Shown here piece by piece: positions 32,980-46,046 of a stretch of DNA of 64,000 bases. The position numbers and the translations under genes are program-made. The notes beneath the pieces were generated by a model, which saw only the letters and a program-made list of their open reading frames with translations, did not search any database and was not told where the DNA came from. This DNA comes from Mesomycoplasma ovipneumoniae (GTDB lineage Bacteria > Bacillota_I > Bacilli_A > Mycoplasmatales > Metamycoplasmataceae): contig NZ_CP079199.1 in NCBI RefSeq assembly GCF_024758565.1, positions 797,501 to 861,500 on the forward strand, read 5' to 3'. Positions within the stretch are counted from its first letter, which is position 1. Each line of letters opens with the position of its first letter.

Positions 32980-35900
32980 ATGCAAAAGAATAAGGCAAAA
33001 ATATTGATCGGTAGTGCCGCTGCAATTGTACTAATGTCGACGGTCTTTGGAACTGTTGCCGGCCTTGCTGCTAAAACTAGATATCGCGGAGTTAATCCTA
33101 CCCAAGGTGTTGTTAGTCAACTTGGACTAATTGATTCAGTCAGCTTTAAGCCCACTGTTGCTCACTTTACAAGTGATTATAAAACTGTTAAACAAGCACT
33201 TTTAGGCGGTAAAACTTTTAATGCCCAAAGCAGTGAATTTAGCGATTTTGCAAGTAAATTCAATTTTTTAACTAATAATGGCCGTAGTGTTTTAGCAATT
33301 CCAAACAAATATAAAGTAGTTATTGAAAAATTTGAAGCCCAAGACGAACAACAACGTTTTTTCCTTTCATTTCATTTGGAAGAAACTCTTGAAGACAAAA
33401 ATGTTGCCCGCTCGGCAACAAAATCAATTTACCTTTCGGTAGTTGATGCCCCGCGTGCAGCTCTGGCTCAATTTAGTGATATTGTTGACTCAAATTTTGC
33501 TAATTTAGTCCCAAGTCCGCTTTCTCATTTTTCATCTACTTCTGTTAGACCTTTAGCCTTAACTCGTGCTGATGATTTTGCAAAAACATTAAATGAATTT
33601 CAATCACTTGAGGATTTTGAGTCTCATTTAAGCAAATTTTTTGATATTCAGGCAATTAAAGCTAAAATTCGTCTTGAGTCCCAAGGTTTTGGTTTTGCCA
33701 AAGGTGACTTAGAAGAGCCTTTTGAATTTAGTTTTGTTAAAAATCCACAAAATCCAAATGAGTGAGCAACAAGTCTCAACCAAGAAGTTCCTTCTGTTAG
33801 ATTATATTTAAAAACTGAATTTACTAGTCAGGCAAAAGCAACACTAGCTAATTACAAAAATAAAGACGAGTCATTTTTAACTTCAATTGACTTAATTGGC
33901 AAAGATAAGTCTACTTGATTTGCTAATACCAAAGATCTAAGCGATCAACTCGATGTTAATTTACTTGATGCTTCTGATTATTTTGTTGATCCAGATAAGC
34001 CTCAGACTGATGCACTACAAGAACCTGAGACTTTACTTCCTTCATCACTTAGTCTTTTTCAACGTGATTCATTAAGAGAGTCTTCTGGATCAATTGGTAA
34101 ATTTTCTTTGTTTCGTTATGATGCAATTAATTTTTATAAACAACTTCAAGAACTTGTAAGTAAGCCAGCAGCAATTAAAGATATAGTTGATGCTAGCCTA
34201 AGTCGCGGTCTAACTTTTTCATTTGGTAAATACGATTTACTTTTTGATAATTTACGCCAACATCTTGATTATGACTTTTTAGTTTCAAATGCTAAAATTC
34301 GTCAAAATTCAGTTTCAAAAAAATTATTTATTGAACTGCCAATTAAAATTAAACTTAAATCTTCAATTTTTGGCGACAGCGGCCAAGACATTAAAACTGT
34401 TTTGGAAAAAACTGTAAGTTTTAAACTTGATAATTTCCGTGACCAAAGTATCGAAGATGCCTTAGCTAGCCTTTATCCTGAACTTAGTCAGCAACTCAAA
34501 GAACTTAAAAAGGCTCAAAGCGGCCAACAAGCTCAGCAACTTGCTGATACTTCGCCAATTCAGTCTCAATGAGAAGGCAAAACCCTTGGGGCAACTAAAG
34601 AAAATCCTTATGATATCAGTCAAGGTGCACCTGAGTCTTATTTACTTTCAAAATTCGAAATTCAACAATTAATTAACCAAAAAGACTATAAAAAACTAAT
34701 TGAGCTCTTAAGTGCTACAAATAGTTATAATATTGACTTTAAATTAGGTTCAACTTTAGCAAACCAAAGTATTCAAGTTCCTAGTGAGACAGAAATTGCT
34801 AATTTAAATGTAACAATTGACTCAGCTCAGGCATTAAAAAATGCTGATATTTATTCAGTTTCAACTTCAGCATTTAAAAATCGTGCTTCTTTATTTGCTT
34901 ATTTTCGCCATCTTTTATCATTAGATCCTAAAGAAGCAGTTAAAAAACTTGTTGATATAGGTAGCCAAATTGGTCTTGAATTTGAAGGCTACCAAGACTT
35001 ACCATTAAATCCAACTCTGGCTGATTTAGCAAAAGTAAAAATTCATACTCAATTTGATAACTACCAACACACCCAAGCTTTTGTTAACCAACAAGAAACA
35101 GACTTTAATGTAACAAAATTTGGTCTTAAGCTTCTTGATTTTAATGGTTATTTTGCTAATGATATTAAAAGTCCAAATCAAGGAATGGCTTTATTTTTAC
35201 CTTCAAGTCTAGATTTTAGTTCAACTCAGTCAACTTCAAGCCAACCAAGTTCAGGTGATTCAACCACTCAACAAGACTGAAAAACTGAAATTACTAATAA
35301 ACTTGTTGGCGACCAATTAGCCCAATTACCTTTTGCAATTTGGGATAAAATTATTGGCCAAGAAAAAGCCCCAGACAACAGTCAAAAACTAACAACTAAA
35401 ATTCTTAATAATTATCAAGAAGCAATTAAAATCGCTAAACAACCAGCTTTTTGAAATACTCTTGATGGTAATTCATCTCAAGTTCCATTTAAAGATAGTC
35501 AATTTAGTAAAATTGCTAGTCTTAAAGATTTAGTTTTTGCCTTTTATACCCAAGCTGCTTTAACTAATAATTGAAATGAATATCAAGACTCAGGAGCACG
35601 TCCTTCAATTAAATTTGAAATTCAAGAAGATGCCCAGACTTCTAACACTCAAGATTCAAACATAATTGGTCTAAGTATCAAATATGTTGTTGGCTTTGAC
35701 GATAATGCTGGCAATTTTGTTGATGATGTTATTTCATCAACACCCCAGACTATTTTTGTTCGTACATCAGGACAATCTGAGGCACAAGTAAAACAAAGAA
35801 ATAATTTAAACCAAATGATTGATGATGCTCCACTTTCAAGTCAATCATTAATTCTTGATGCTGAAAAATTTGGTCATTTACAAATTCTTGCTAATTCAAT

Positions 35901-38451
35901 TTATGACAAGAAAAAACCAGCACCAGAAGTAGTTCCTCCAAGAAAATCACAATTCCGTTGAATTGATGACAAAGTTCCTGTTGAGCCTCGTCCAGAAATT
36001 CAAAGTACCGCCCCAAATCAAGATGAATTTTTCAAAGACAAACTAAAACCAGTTGCTGTTGAGGTCTCAACTTTCGCCAGCCTTGAAGAGAGCCCTTATT
36101 TTGCTAGTCCATTCCAAGATGATAGTCAAAATAATCAAAATTCTGATTCAACAAGTCAAGATCAAAACGAAGATTTACAAACACTAAAACAAAAACTAGA
36201 AATTCTTTTAGGCCAAGAATTTAGTTCTTATTTTAGTCAGCTTGATCCAAATCTTACTTTTGAAATTGACTCAGTCAAAGAAATCTCACCACAAGTCTAC
36301 AGTGTTAGTCTTTCATTAGTAAAAACTATTAATGATGGAAATAAAACAACCAAAGTTAAATCAGATAAAAGTCTAAGTCTAATAGTACACAAACAACAAA
36401 CTAATATTCCTGAATTAGCTAAATCTCCTGAGGTCTCAAATACTTCATGGGCAAAACAATACAATCCTGATCAGCCCTTGGCTAATTCAACAACAATAAC
36501 TTTAGAGTTCAAAAATCCAATACCGGTTGATGCCAGTGGTCGGCCAACAAGTCAGTGGTTATCTTCAGTGCCGGTGACAATTCACCCAGTATTATTAACT
36601 CAAGTAGAACGAGCTCTTGATATTCCCTGAGAGCGTACTAATGCAGAGTTAGCAAAAAAAACAAACCAAGATACATGAGCAGGTGGGTTCAAGAAAAATA
36701 GAGTTCAAGCACAAGCAGACAAAACTACTAAGAAAAAAGGTCTCGAAGATGCGGCAAAAACCCTAACCGACACACTAAAACCCACTAACGAACCCGATCT
36801 CCCGCCATCTGTGTTTCAATCTAAAATATACTTATCTCTAAATCAACAAATTAACACTTCAACTCAAGTAAGAGTTGAAAATCTTCGGCGTGTTAGTGAA
36901 AAAGTTTTAAGCTTTGATTTAGATAGTACTAATATAAAAAGACTAATCAATGCTCCAATTGAAATAGCTTCTAGTCTTACCACCGACGAAGTCTACAATC
37001 AATTAAGTCTAACTAATAATCAACATTCAAACTTTGCCTTTATAAAACCTAAGTTTGTAGTTGAAAAAACTGTAGGAATACCATGGCAAACAATTAAGAA
37101 GCCAACAACTTCAAAATCTATAGATTTAAATAGAGACCCCAACTGATATAGAAATGCAATAAAATCAAGAAATACACAACTTAACCGTCTCTACAATAGT
37201 ACCAAACCTGAAGATACCTTATCTCTTGGCAATAATGTCTACATGACAATCAAAAATGATCATGACCCTCTAACTAGTTTGCTTTCTGGTGATCCTGCCG
37301 ACAACCTCCAAGCTTTATCATTCCAAGTATATGATCCAAGTAATTTCATATCTAAGTATGCAAAGTCAAAAAATCCCCAACAAGTTAATACCTCTACTAG
37401 TGATTCTAGTTCAACCAGCCCTAAATCACAATTAGATTTGTATTCTTATCGTCTAAATAAAACACTTGAGACTAATGAAAGAAAAGGATGAACTAACGTT
37501 CATCCAAGTCAAAGTCTTAATGTACGTAGTAATTTAAGACTTCCTAATAATTATTTAAATATTATTTTAAATCAACCAACTAAAGTTACTTTTTATAATT
37601 CAAGTGACTTTATAAGAGATCTTTTTAGTGATCCTAATTCAAAAGATGAAGACATTAAAAAATATTCTTGAGCCGTTAAGGAAAAAGTTGGATCAAATGC
37701 TGTTGATTGAGGAACATCTTATTTTAATCTTTGGTATCCAAAAGAAATAATTGAAAAACAACCAAATATAATAACTGCTAATTTAACTGATTTATTATTT
37801 GTTGATCCTGATGAACTTGAAAACAACCAAAAAATGATTGCCCCAAATTTAGTTCAATGATGGCCAAATTTCCGTAATTCTGAAACAGCGGTTATTCAAA
37901 CAACTGAAAATTCGACTGCAAAATCCAAAGTTCTTCAAAATCCAATTGGATGGACTAAAATTCAAGATGGCGGATATAATCTTCGGGTAAGAAAAACTTC
38001 ATTTAATCGTGAGACCCGTACTTTTACCTTGACAACAAATATCCCTGTTCCAACCCAAGATTATTCACAAGTAGTTAAAGATACTGACGACTGGCGTTTT
38101 GTCTTCCAAAATGAAGATAAGCAAATTGCAATGCTTAAGGCAACATTAGTAACTGACAAATCAAGTAATCCTGACTACAAAAATAACGGTGCACTTCAAT
38201 TTGAAACAGTTATTCCTGATCATTTCTTTTCTTCAAATGTTAGATTTGCTGGTATATTTAAACAAGAAGATAAAAAACTAAAATGACTACCAATTATTGA
38301 TACTGAATACATTATCGATGATCGTTATTTTGAAAATATTACCAGTGATACACTTGACTTTAAAAATGCAAATGCCCGTGGTCTTACTAACAATGCTTTT
38401 GGTAATGTCTTTAAAGAATTTAACATTCATAAGCCAAAAATAACTAACTAA
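32980..38451 (+). CDS. P97/LppT-like giant adhesin, paralogue 1
   Basis: 1,823 residues with many TGA Trp codons. N-terminal hydrophobic helix (about residues 8-30: LIGSAAAIVLMSTVFGTVAG), no lipobox. The following segment (KYRGVNPTQGVVSQLGLIDS...) resembles the N-terminal region of M. hyopneumoniae P97 paralogues and Mhp683/LppT. No AAKP-type cilium-binding repeat is seen. Residues 1 to about 1203 are nearly identical to paralogue 2, then a stretch (about 1204-1305) is unrelated (VLLTQVERALDIPWER...), and similarity resumes at SFDLDSTNIKRLINAP. This mosaic points to gene conversion or cassette exchange. Such proteins are usually cleaved at the surface and bind cilia or host matrix. Confidence 0.85.
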
Positions 38452-38661
38452 AATACTTTAGAATTATCTTAAGATCTAAAGATAAAAAATAATTCAACAC
38501 TAAATCTAAGTCTTCTAAGAGTAATTATCAAGAACAAAAAATCAATATTTAAAACTATCATAAACTTTAAATAATTAAAAAAATTTAAAATTAACTAAAA
38601 ATAAATTTTAAATTTAGTATAATTCTTTTTGTTCAAAATAATAAAAATAATGAAAAAGGAA

Positions 38662-38678
38662 AAAACCTGGAGGGTTTT
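38662..38678 (+). promoter_or_regulatory. Ribosome binding site held in a small hairpin before adhesin paralogue 2
   Basis: AAAACC-TGGAG-GGTTTT directly before ATG 38679, matching the layout at 32962-32979. About 20 bases upstream is a second AAAAAGGA site. Confidence 0.4.
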
Positions 38679-41600
38679 ATGCAAAAGAATAAGGCAAAAA
38701 TATTAATTGGTAGTGCCGCTGCAGTTGTAATAATGTCGAGTGTCTTTGGAACTGTTGCTGGCCTTGCTGCTAAAACTAAATATCGCGGAGTTAATCCTAC
38801 CCAAGGTGTTGTTAGTCAACTTGGACTAATTGATTCAGTAAGCTTTAAGCCAACTGTGGCTCACTTTACAAGTGATTATAAAACTGTTAAACAAGCACTT
38901 TTAGGTGGCAAAACTTTTAATGCTCAAAGTACTGAGTTTAGCGATTTTGCAAGTAAATTCAACTTTTTAACTAACAATGGTCGTAGTGTTTTAGCAATTC
39001 CAAACAAATATAAAGTAGTTATTGAAAAATTTGAAGCCCAAGACGAACAACAACGTTTTTTCCTTTCATTTCACCTTGAAGAAACTCTTGAAGACAAAAA
39101 TGTTGCCCGCTCTGCAACAAAATCAATTTTCCTTTCGGTAGTTGATGCCCCTAAGGCAGCTTTGGCTCAATTTAGTGATATTGTTGACTCAAATTTTGCT
39201 AATTTAGTTCCAAGTCCGCTTTCTCATTTTTCATCAACATCAGTTAGACCTTTAGGGCTAACTCGTGCTGATGATTTTGCAAAAACATTAAATCAACTTG
39301 ACTCACTTGAGGATTTTGAGTCTCATTTAAGCAAATTTTTTGATATCCAGGCAATTAAGGCAAAAATTCGTCTTGAAGCCCAAGGCTTTGGCTTTGCCAA
39401 AGGTGACTTAGAAGATTCTTTTGTATTTAGTTTTGTTAAAAATCCCCAAAACCAAAATGAGTGAGCAACAAGTCTCAACCAAGAAGTTCCTTCTGTTCGT
39501 TTATATTTAAAAACCGAATTTACTAGTCAAGCAAAAGTAACACTGGCTAATTATAAAAATAAAGATGAGTCATTTTTAACTTCAATTGACTTAATTGGCA
39601 AAGATAAGTCTACTTGATTTGCTAATACCAAAGATCTAAGCGATCAACTCGATGTTAATTTACTTGATGCTTCTGATTATTATCTTGATCCAGATAAGCC
39701 TCAGACTGATCCATTAAAAGAACCTGATCCTTTACTTCCTTCATCACTTAGTTTGTTCCAACGCGATTCATTAAGAGAGTCTGGATCAGTTGGTAAATTT
39801 TCTTTGTTTCGTTATGATGCAATTAATTTTTATAAACAACTTCAAGAACTTGTAAGTAAGCCAGCAGCAATTAAAGATATAGTTGATGCAAGCCTAAGTC
39901 GCGGTCTAACATTTTCTTTTGGTAAATACGATTTACTTTTTGATAATTTACGCCAACATCTTGATTATGACTTTTTAGTTTCAAATGCTAAAATTCGTCA
40001 AAACTCAGTTTCAAAAAAATTATTTATTGAACTGCCAATCAAAATTAAACTTAAATCTTCAATTTTTGGCGACACAGGCCAAAACATCAAAACTGTTTTA
40101 GAAAAAACTGTAAGTTTTAAACTTGATAATTTCCGTGATCAAGATATCGAAGATGCCTTAGCTAGCCTTTATCCTGAACTTAGTCAGCAACTCAAAGAAC
40201 TTAAAAAGGCTCAAAGCGGCCAACAAGCTCAGCAACTTGCTGATACTTCGCCAATTCAGTCTCAATGAGAAGGCAAAACCCTTGGGGCAACTAAAGAAAA
40301 TCCTTATGATATCAGTCAAGGTGCACCTGAGTCTTATTTACTTTCAAAATTCGAAATTCAACAATTAATTAATCAAAAAGACTATAAAAAACTAATTGAA
40401 CTCTTAAGTGCTACAAATAGTTATAATATTGACTTTAAATTAGGTTCAACTTTAGCAAACCAAAGTATTCAAGTTCCTAGTGAGACAGAAATTGCTAATT
40501 TAAATGTAACAATTGACTCAGCTCAGGCATTAAAAAATGCTGATATTTATTCAGTTTCAACTTCAGCATTTAAAAATCGTGCTTCTTTATTTGCTTATTT
40601 TCGTCATCTTTTATCATTAGAACCAAAAGAGGCAGTCAAAAAACTTGTTGATATAGGATCCCAAATTGGTCTTGAATTTGAAGGCTACCAAGACTTACCG
40701 CTAAATCCAACTCTGGCAGATTTAGCAAAAGTAAAAATTCGTACTCAATTTGATAACTACCAACACACCCAAGCTTTTGTTAACCAACAAGAAATTGACT
40801 CAAATCCAGGGGGTTCAGCTACGGACTCTGCAGTTAAACCAACAACATTTGGTCTCAAACTTCTTGATTTTAATGGTTATTTTACTAATGATATTACAAG
40901 CCCAAATCAAGGAATGGCTTTATTTTTACCAACAAGTCTAGATTTTAATCAAACTCAGTCAACTTCAGGTCAACCAAGTTCAGGTGCTACTTCAACCACT
41001 CCAGCCCCAGACTGAAAAACTGAAATTACTAATAAACTTGATAGTGATAAAAACCAATTAGCCCAATTACCTTTTGCAATTTGGGATAAAATTATTGGCC
41101 AAGAAAAAGCAACAGACAACAGTCAAAAACTAACATTCAAAATTCTTAAAAATTACCAAGAAGCAGTTAGAATTGCTAAACAACCAGCTTTTTGAAATAC
41201 TCTTGAAAGTAATTCATCTCAAGTTCCTTTTAAAAATACTCAATTTAGTAAAATTACAACCCTAAGTGATTTAGTTTTTGCCTTTTATACCCAAGCAGCT
41301 TTAACTAATAATTGAAATGAATATCAAGACTCAGGAGCACGTCCTTCAATTAAATTTGAAATTCAAGATGATGCCCAAACTTCTAACAGTCAAGATTCAA
41401 ACATAATTGGTCTAAGTATCAAATATGTTGTTGGCTTTGATGATAATGCTGGTAATTTTGTTGATGATGTAATTTCATCAACTCCGCAAACAATTTTTAT
41501 TCGTACATCAGGACAATCTGAGGCACAAGTAAAACAAAGAAATAATTTAAACCAAATGATTGATGATGCTCCACTTTCAAGTCAATCATTAATTCTTGAT

Positions 41601-44282
41601 GCTGAAAAATTTGGTCATTTACAAATTCTTGCTAATTCAATTTATGACAAGAAAAAACCAAAACCAGAAGTAGTACCTCCAAGAAAATCACAATTCCGTT
41701 GAATTGATGACAAAGTTCCTGTTGAGCCACGTCCAGAAGTTCAAAATACTCAGCCTAATCAAGATGAATTTTTTAAAGACAAACTAAAACCAGTTGCAGT
41801 ACAGGTATCAAGCTTTGCCAGCCTCGAAGAGAGTCCTTATTTTGCTAGTCCATTTCAAGATGATTCCCAAAACAGTCAGAATTCAGACTCAACAAGTCAA
41901 AATGAAGACGAAGATTTACAAACACTAAAACAAAAATTGGAAATTCTTTTAGGTCAAGAATTTAGTTCTTATTTTAGTCAACTTGATCCAAATCTTACTT
42001 TTGAAATTGATTCGGTTAAAGAAATCTCACCACAAGTCTACAGTGTTAGTCTTTCATTAGTAAAAACTATTAATGATGGCAATAAAACAACCAAAGTTAA
42101 ATCAGATAACAGTCTAACACTAATAGTACACAAACAACAAACTAATATTCCTGAACTGGCAAAATCTCCTGAGGTTTCAAATACTAGTTGGGCAAAACAA
42201 TACAATCCTGATCAACCACTAGCAAATTCAACAACAATAACTCTTGAATTTAAAAACCCAATACCGGTTGATGCCAGTGGTCGGCCAACAAGCCAGTGGT
42301 TGTCTTCAGTGCCGGTGACAATTCATCCGGCCTTGATTAATATTACTCCCCGACTTGATGATCTAACTCCAGATTTATTTAATCAAATTCTTTCACGATT
42401 AAATATTACTGACCTCATCCAGGATCCCAAAACTGAAGTTTTAGAAGAAGCTTTAAAACCGCTCTTCGAACGCCAACAACAACAACAACAACAAGAACTA
42501 ACGCCGCCAGAAGCCAAAGACACGATCGAAAAAGTTAAATCTAATCTCCGAAAATGAACCTCAGAGTTAATAGACCCAGTTGTTAATGCATTTCATCGAG
42601 CCACAACTAAAAAGTCTCACATTTTTTCCCTTGCCCATATTCCAAATCAAAATCATTCACCAATTAAATTATCACTAAATGCTTTAACAAATTCAAACCC
42701 AGAAGTTAAAGTTGGAAATCTCCAACTTGTTAACGGAAACACTCTTAGTTTTGATTTAGAGAGTTCAAATATTAAAAGGCTAATTAATGCGCCAATTGAA
42801 ATAGCCTCACAACTTTCTGATGAGGATTTTGATCGTGAATCAAGCAATATTCATAACATTCAAAGTCAAGAGGATCCAGCTTTAGAAGCAAAACAAAATT
42901 CAACAATTACTTTTATTAAACCAAAATTTATTGTCGAGCGAACTGTTGGTACACCATGAAGTACTTCTGAAGTAGTTTTTGATTCTAAAACTAAAAAAAA
43001 ATTACATGATCCAACAAATTTTGATACTTCTAGTAGTGGTGATTCGTCAGCTTTTGTCTCTGGTTGACGTTTGTTTACCCTAGATATTGAAAATAAAAAG
43101 TGACAAATCCCCTATCTCCAAGTCCAACCGCGTTTTGACCCGCTAGTTGATATGTTTCCTATACCTCAGGTTCAAAGTCTAACTAGTTTGTCATTTAAAG
43201 TTTTTGATCCTGATGGTTATTTATACCAAAAACTATATTCTAAATCAGGAACTGATGTTGATCTTTATTCTTATCGTCTTAATAAGACAAAAGAACAATC
43301 AACTCGTAAAGGTTGAACTAACCAACACCCAAATCAGTCAATTTTCTCTACTGATAATTTTGCCTTGCCTGATGATTATTTAAATATTATTTCCAATCAA
43401 CCAACAAAAGTTACTTTTTATAATGCTTCAGACTTTATCACCGATTTATTTAATGATCCTGATCAAAAAGAAGAAGACATTAAAGATAAATACACTGATA
43501 ATATTAAAGAAAAAGTTGGTGCTAATGCCGCTGATTGGGGAAGTGCTTATTTTAACCTTTGGTATCCAAGAGAAGTTATTCAAGAACAATCAAATATAAT
43601 AACTGCTAATTTAACTGATTTATTATTTGTTGATCCTGATGAGTTAGAGAAAAACCGGAAAATGATAGCACCGAATTTTGTAAATTGATGACCTAATTTC
43701 CAAAATTCAGAAGTTGCCGAAATTCGTACAAAACATAATGAAGAAGCATGAGAACAAGTTAACCTTCTACCCCAAGGTTGAACCCAAATTCATGATGGGG
43801 GCTACCCATTAAAAGTGCAAAAAACCGCATTTAATCGCGATACGCGTACTTTTACTTTAACAACAATTTTACCAATTCCAACTCAGGACTACTATCAAGA
43901 TGTAAAGCCAACCGATGATTGACGTTTTGTTTTCCAAAACGACAATAATCAAATTGCAATGCTTAAAGCTAATATGTTACAACCTGGGTCAACTAATCCC
44001 CACTACAAGGACAAAGGTTGAATTCAATTTGAAACAGTAATTCCTGATCATTTCTTTACATCAAATGTTAGATTTACTGGAATATTTAAACAAGAAGATA
44101 AAAAACTAAAATGACTACCAATTGTTGACACTGAATATGTAGTTGATGACCGTTATTTTGGTAATATTATCTCTGATCCTTTAGATCTAAAAAAAGCTCG
44201 TGGCCGTGGATTTACTAATAATGCTTTTGCTAACATTTTTAAAGAATTTAATATTCACCGTCCCGATAAACGAAAAAACTAA
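38679..44282 (+). CDS. P97/LppT-like giant adhesin, paralogue 2
   Basis: 1,867 residues. Near-copy of paralogue 1 in its first 1,215 residues, with small indels (for example SNPGGSATDSA). A unique region follows, ALINITPRLDDLTPDL... with a run of seven CAA codons at about 42475-42495 (poly-Gln, likely length-variable), and similarity to paralogue 1 returns at SFDLESSNIKRLINAP. The last 284 codons are nearly repeated in the truncated copy at 44801-45652. A strong terminator follows. Same structural class as paralogue 1; host ligand unknown. Confidence 0.85.
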
Positions 44283-44304
44283 TTAATTTTAAATAAATCA
44301 AACA

Positions 44305-44333
44305 AACCCCTATTGGTCTCAATAGGGGTTTTT
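44305..44333 (+). terminator. Terminator of the adhesin operon
   Basis: AACCCCTATT-GGTCTC-AATAGGGGTT followed by TTTC: a 10-bp stem, 22 bases after the stop of paralogue 2. The following 120 bases carry a TATAAT (about 44390) but no ORF. Confidence 0.9.
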
Positions 44334-44461
44334 CTTTTAATTTTAAAAATATTTTTACATTTTTGATTTAAGTCCTACAAATTAAGTTATAATAAAGTTC
44401 CTGCCAAGAATACAAGAATAAATTTTAACAATAGAGCTAAGGAATCTCAGTCCTGCAAATT

Positions 44462-44795
44462 AAATTTTTAGCCGTTTGTAAAAAAAAAAAAAAAATACTT
44501 GGTTTAAAAAAATTTTAGGCTATAATAAAACTCACGCTAAGAATAAAAGAATAAATTTTAAAGATTGAATTAGGAGGATTAATTATGTTTTTTGCCGTAA
44601 TAAACCCAGATCACGCGAATTTCCCGTTATGTTTTTAGATATAATGGAATGCTTTAAATTTAACCGTTTAGAAATCTATAAATTTAAGGCTTTTAATTAT
44701 TGTTCTTTCAAAATTTCACCCGAGTTTCCCAGGTTGGCGAAGCAGCCCTAAAAAAGTACCGAGTTTTCCATACTTTTTTAACTTTTTTGGCAAGA
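44462..44795 (+). repeat. Promoter-leader-terminator repeat element, copy D (before truncated adhesin copy)
   Basis: A16 (44480-44495), TTGGTT, TATAAT (44521-44526), AGGAGG ribosome site, leader ORF 44585-44638 (MFFAVINPDHANFPLCF, the longest intact leader), 12-bp hairpin (about 44650-44693), then an abrupt join to the outer inverted repeat (44721-44795, CCGAGTTTCCCAGGTTGGCG...). The second hairpin is missing. It ends right where the truncated adhesin copy begins. Confidence 0.8.
44585..44638 (+). CDS. Leader peptide of repeat copy D (17 residues)
   Basis: MFFAVINPDHANFPLCF with an excellent AGGAGGATTAATT site. It lies between the element promoter and a terminator-like hairpin, the layout of a transcription attenuator leader. 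Relatives in other copies are MLLAKKSDIANYPLYF (46151-46201) and short broken forms. Coding is inferred, not proven. Confidence 0.4.
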   Translation: MFFAVINPDHANFPLCF

Positions 44796-44800
44796 GTACC

Positions 44801-45652
44801 TACTTTATCACCGATTTATTTAATGATCCTGATCAAAAACCAGAAGACATTAAAGATAAATACACTGATAATATTAAAGAAAAAGTTGGAGCTAATGCTG
44901 CTAATTGGGGAAGTGCTTATTTTAACCTTTGGTATCCAAGACAAGTCATTCAAGAACAATCAAATATAATAACTGCTAATTTAACTGATTTATTATTCGT
45001 TGATCCTGATGAGTTAGAGAAAAACCGTAAAATGATAGCCCCGAATTTTGTAAATTGGTGACCTAATTTCCAAAATTCAGAAGTTGCCGAAATTCGTACA
45101 AAACATAATCAAAAAGCATGAGAACAAGTCAACCTTTTACCCCAAGGTTGAACCCAAATTCATGATGGTGGCTATCCATTAAAAGTGCAAAAAACCGCAT
45201 TTAACCGCGACACACGTACTTTTACACTGACAACAATTTTGCCAATTCCAACTCAGGACTACTATCAAGATGTAAAAGCCAGTGATGACTGACGTTTTGT
45301 TTTCCAAAACGACAATAATCAAATTGCAATGCTCAAAGCTAATATGCTAACTAATGGGTCAAACAATCCCCACTATCAGGACAAAGGTTGAATTCAATTT
45401 GAAGCAGTAATTCCTGATCATTTTTTCTCAACAAATGTTAGATTTGTCGGAATATTCAAACAAGAAGATAAAAAACTAAAATGACTACCAATTGTTGACA
45501 CTGAATATGTAGTTGATGACCGTTATTTTGGTAATATTGTCCATGATCCTTTAGATCTTAAAAAAGCCCGTGGCCGTGGATTTACTAATAATGCCTTTGC
45601 TAACATTTTTAAAGAATTTAACATTCACCGTCCGGATAAGAGAAAAAACTAA
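44801..45652 (+). pseudogene. 5'-truncated third copy of the P97/LppT-like gene
   Basis: 284 codons in frame, starting YFITDLFNDPDQ, closely matching residues 1585-1867 of paralogue 2. The upstream frame runs back into the repeat element and meets a TAG without any ATG; the first internal ATG is far inside. So it is probably silent and may serve as a donor for recombination. It carries the same Trp TGA codons as the source, and the same terminator follows. Confidence 0.8.
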
Positions 45653-45674
45653 TTAATTTTTAAACAAGTCAACA

Positions 45675-45706
45675 AAAACCCCCTATTGGTCTCAATAGGG
45701 GTTTTT
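45675..45706 (+). terminator. Terminator after the truncated adhesin copy
   Basis: Duplicate of the terminator at 44305: AAACCCCCTATT-GGTCTC-AATAGGGGTTTTT. Confidence 0.85.
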
Positions 45707-45842
45707 CTTTTAATTTTAAAAATATTTTTAGATTTTTGATTTAATTACCACAAATTAAGTTATAATAAAACTCAACACTAAGAATAAAAAAATAAATTTT
45801 AACCATTGGAACCAGAGAATCTAAAGCTAGCAAATTAAATTT

Positions 45843-46042
45843 TTAACCCTTTGCAAAAAAAAAAAAAAAAATGCTTGGTTTAAAAAAATTTTATGCTACA
45901 ATAAAACTCACACTAAGAATACAAGAATAAATTTTTGACTTGAATTAAGGAGGGCTAACTATGTTTTTAAGCACAATAAACTTAGATAATGGCAATTTTT
46001 GCACTGTGTTTTTAAGTATGGTGGAAACCTTAAATTGAATCG
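45843..46042 (+). repeat. Promoter-leader-terminator repeat element, copy E1 (truncated)
   Basis: A17 (45855-45871), TTGGTT, a degraded -10 (TACAAT), AAGGAGG and leader ATG at 45961 (MFLSTINLDNGNF...). It breaks off before the terminator hairpin and runs straight into the poly(A) of copy E2. Its upstream 190 bases repeat those before copy D. Confidence 0.75.
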
Positions 46043-46046
46043 TTTC

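Noticed and set aside
44700..44969. An 89-codon frame overlapping the repeat and the truncated adhesin copy
   Set aside because: It is in a different frame from the adhesin homology and spans a recombination joint; no supporting family.
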